A stretch of 6,480 bases of DNA, from positions 1 through 6,480 of the forward strand of contig JBAPTR010000206.1 of NCBI GenBank assembly GCA_049282265.1, written 5' to 3'. Below the pieces are notes generated by a model, which was given only the letters and a program-made list of their open reading frames with translations, was not told the DNA's origin and did not search any database. A program made the translations under genes and the position numbers. Positions 6,224 to 6,480 of this stretch are shown here, piece by piece; position 1 is the first letter of the stretch, and every line of letters begins with the position of its first letter. This DNA comes from CAYUCJ01 sp049282265. Its GTDB lineage: Bacteria; Desulfobacterota; DSM-4660; Desulfatiglandales; Desulfatiglandaceae.

Positions 6224-6480
6224 CTATCGAATAACACCCCAAAGATAGGTATTTTCAAGCCCTATATCCCCCTTTTTGCCCCCGAAATGAGCAATATAGG
6301 GAACAGCAGGTTCTCGTAGTTGATAAGAATCTCCAGCTTCAGTACTTTTCCGCCCTATAGCCAACGCCCCCATTAAAGATTTTACTCTTTCAACAAAACT
6401 CCTATTTCCGATAGCAATACTTGTGGTCCATTTGTCATCACGGATATTATTGCCATTTCCGAGAAAATCATCCACCCACT
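6224..6480 (-). CDS. REP-associated tyrosine transposase-like protein, C-terminal part (5' end off the right edge)
   Basis: The frame is open to the window edge and encodes the last 84 residues. It contains W-x-x-SIAIGNRSFVERVK about one fifth to two fifths of the way in, then GRKSTEAGDSYQLREPAVPY, then GLENTYLW close to the end. This order (W-x-S-I-A-x-G-x-x-x-F-V-E, then a Y-x-L-R-E segment, then E-N-x-x-x-W) is the tail I know from REP-associated (Y1/HUH-type, IS200-like) transposases. The HUH motif and catalytic tyrosine would lie upstream, outside the window, so activity cannot be judged. A GTG at 6473-6475 could be read as a start but has no ribosome binding site nearby that I can see and would leave only a tail. 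The downstream palindrome and heptamer array fit a REP-type neighbourhood. Confidence 0.7.
   Translation of the reverse strand, partial: WVDDFLGNGNNIRDDKWTTSIAIGNRSFVERVKSLMGALAIGRKSTEAGDSYQLREPAVPYIAHFGGKKGDIGLENTYLWGVIR

Noticed and set aside
5916..6258. Two overlapping minus-strand ORFs (108 and 79 codons)
   Set aside because: Both are produced by translating the CAATCCG array in two frames, giving NPQSAIR-like low-complexity peptides. They also cross the transposase stop codon.

Overview
The window carries no ribosomal, tRNA or core metabolic genes. It looks like an accessory stretch from a Gram-negative bacterium with roughly 50% GC. Three things suggest Deltaproteobacteria / Desulfobacterota in the broad sense: a DUF3617-type exported protein, a VWA protein with GP-W-type C-terminal repeats, and a REP-type transposase tail beside short CGGATTG tandem repeats. 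This taxonomic guess is inference from pattern memory, not a search result.

Layout: every supported gene lies on the minus strand, so transcription runs right to left. From the right edge there is (a) the C-terminal end of a REP-associated tyrosine transposase-like protein (6224-6480, 5' part outside the window), followed by a small palindrome and nine copies of CGGATTG (6129-6195); (b) a well-formed sigma70-like promoter (6031-6059) with a 7-bp inverted repeat just downstream, then a leader of about 280 nt; (c) a 522-residue exported protein (4174-5742) that looks like two PsbP/DcrB-like units plus an NTF2-like C-terminal unit; (d) a 481-bp intergenic stretch with several short palindromes, a possible promoter and a possible 20-codon ORF with a good ribosome binding site; (e) a DUF3617 exported protein (3273-3692); (f) a 632-residue exported protein of unknown function with an Ig-like middle and a conserved-looking tryptophan-rich C-terminal module (1289-3187); (g) a VWA-domain exported protein (1-1160) whose C-terminus runs off the left edge.

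How the genes may work together: all four large proteins begin with a signal peptide or N-terminal membrane anchor, and none has a recognisable catalytic site. The VWA protein has an intact metal-ion-dependent adhesion site, so it should bind a ligand or partner protein. The DUF3617 gene, the 632-residue gene and the VWA gene are separated by 85 and 128 bp without an evident intrinsic terminator and may be transcribed together. The 522-residue gene is further away and has its own likely promoter. A shared role at the cell envelope is plausible but is inferred only from co-orientation and common export. Nothing here proves a new system. The best leads are the conserved-but-unnamed exported proteins, the leader regions and the transposase/heptamer junction.
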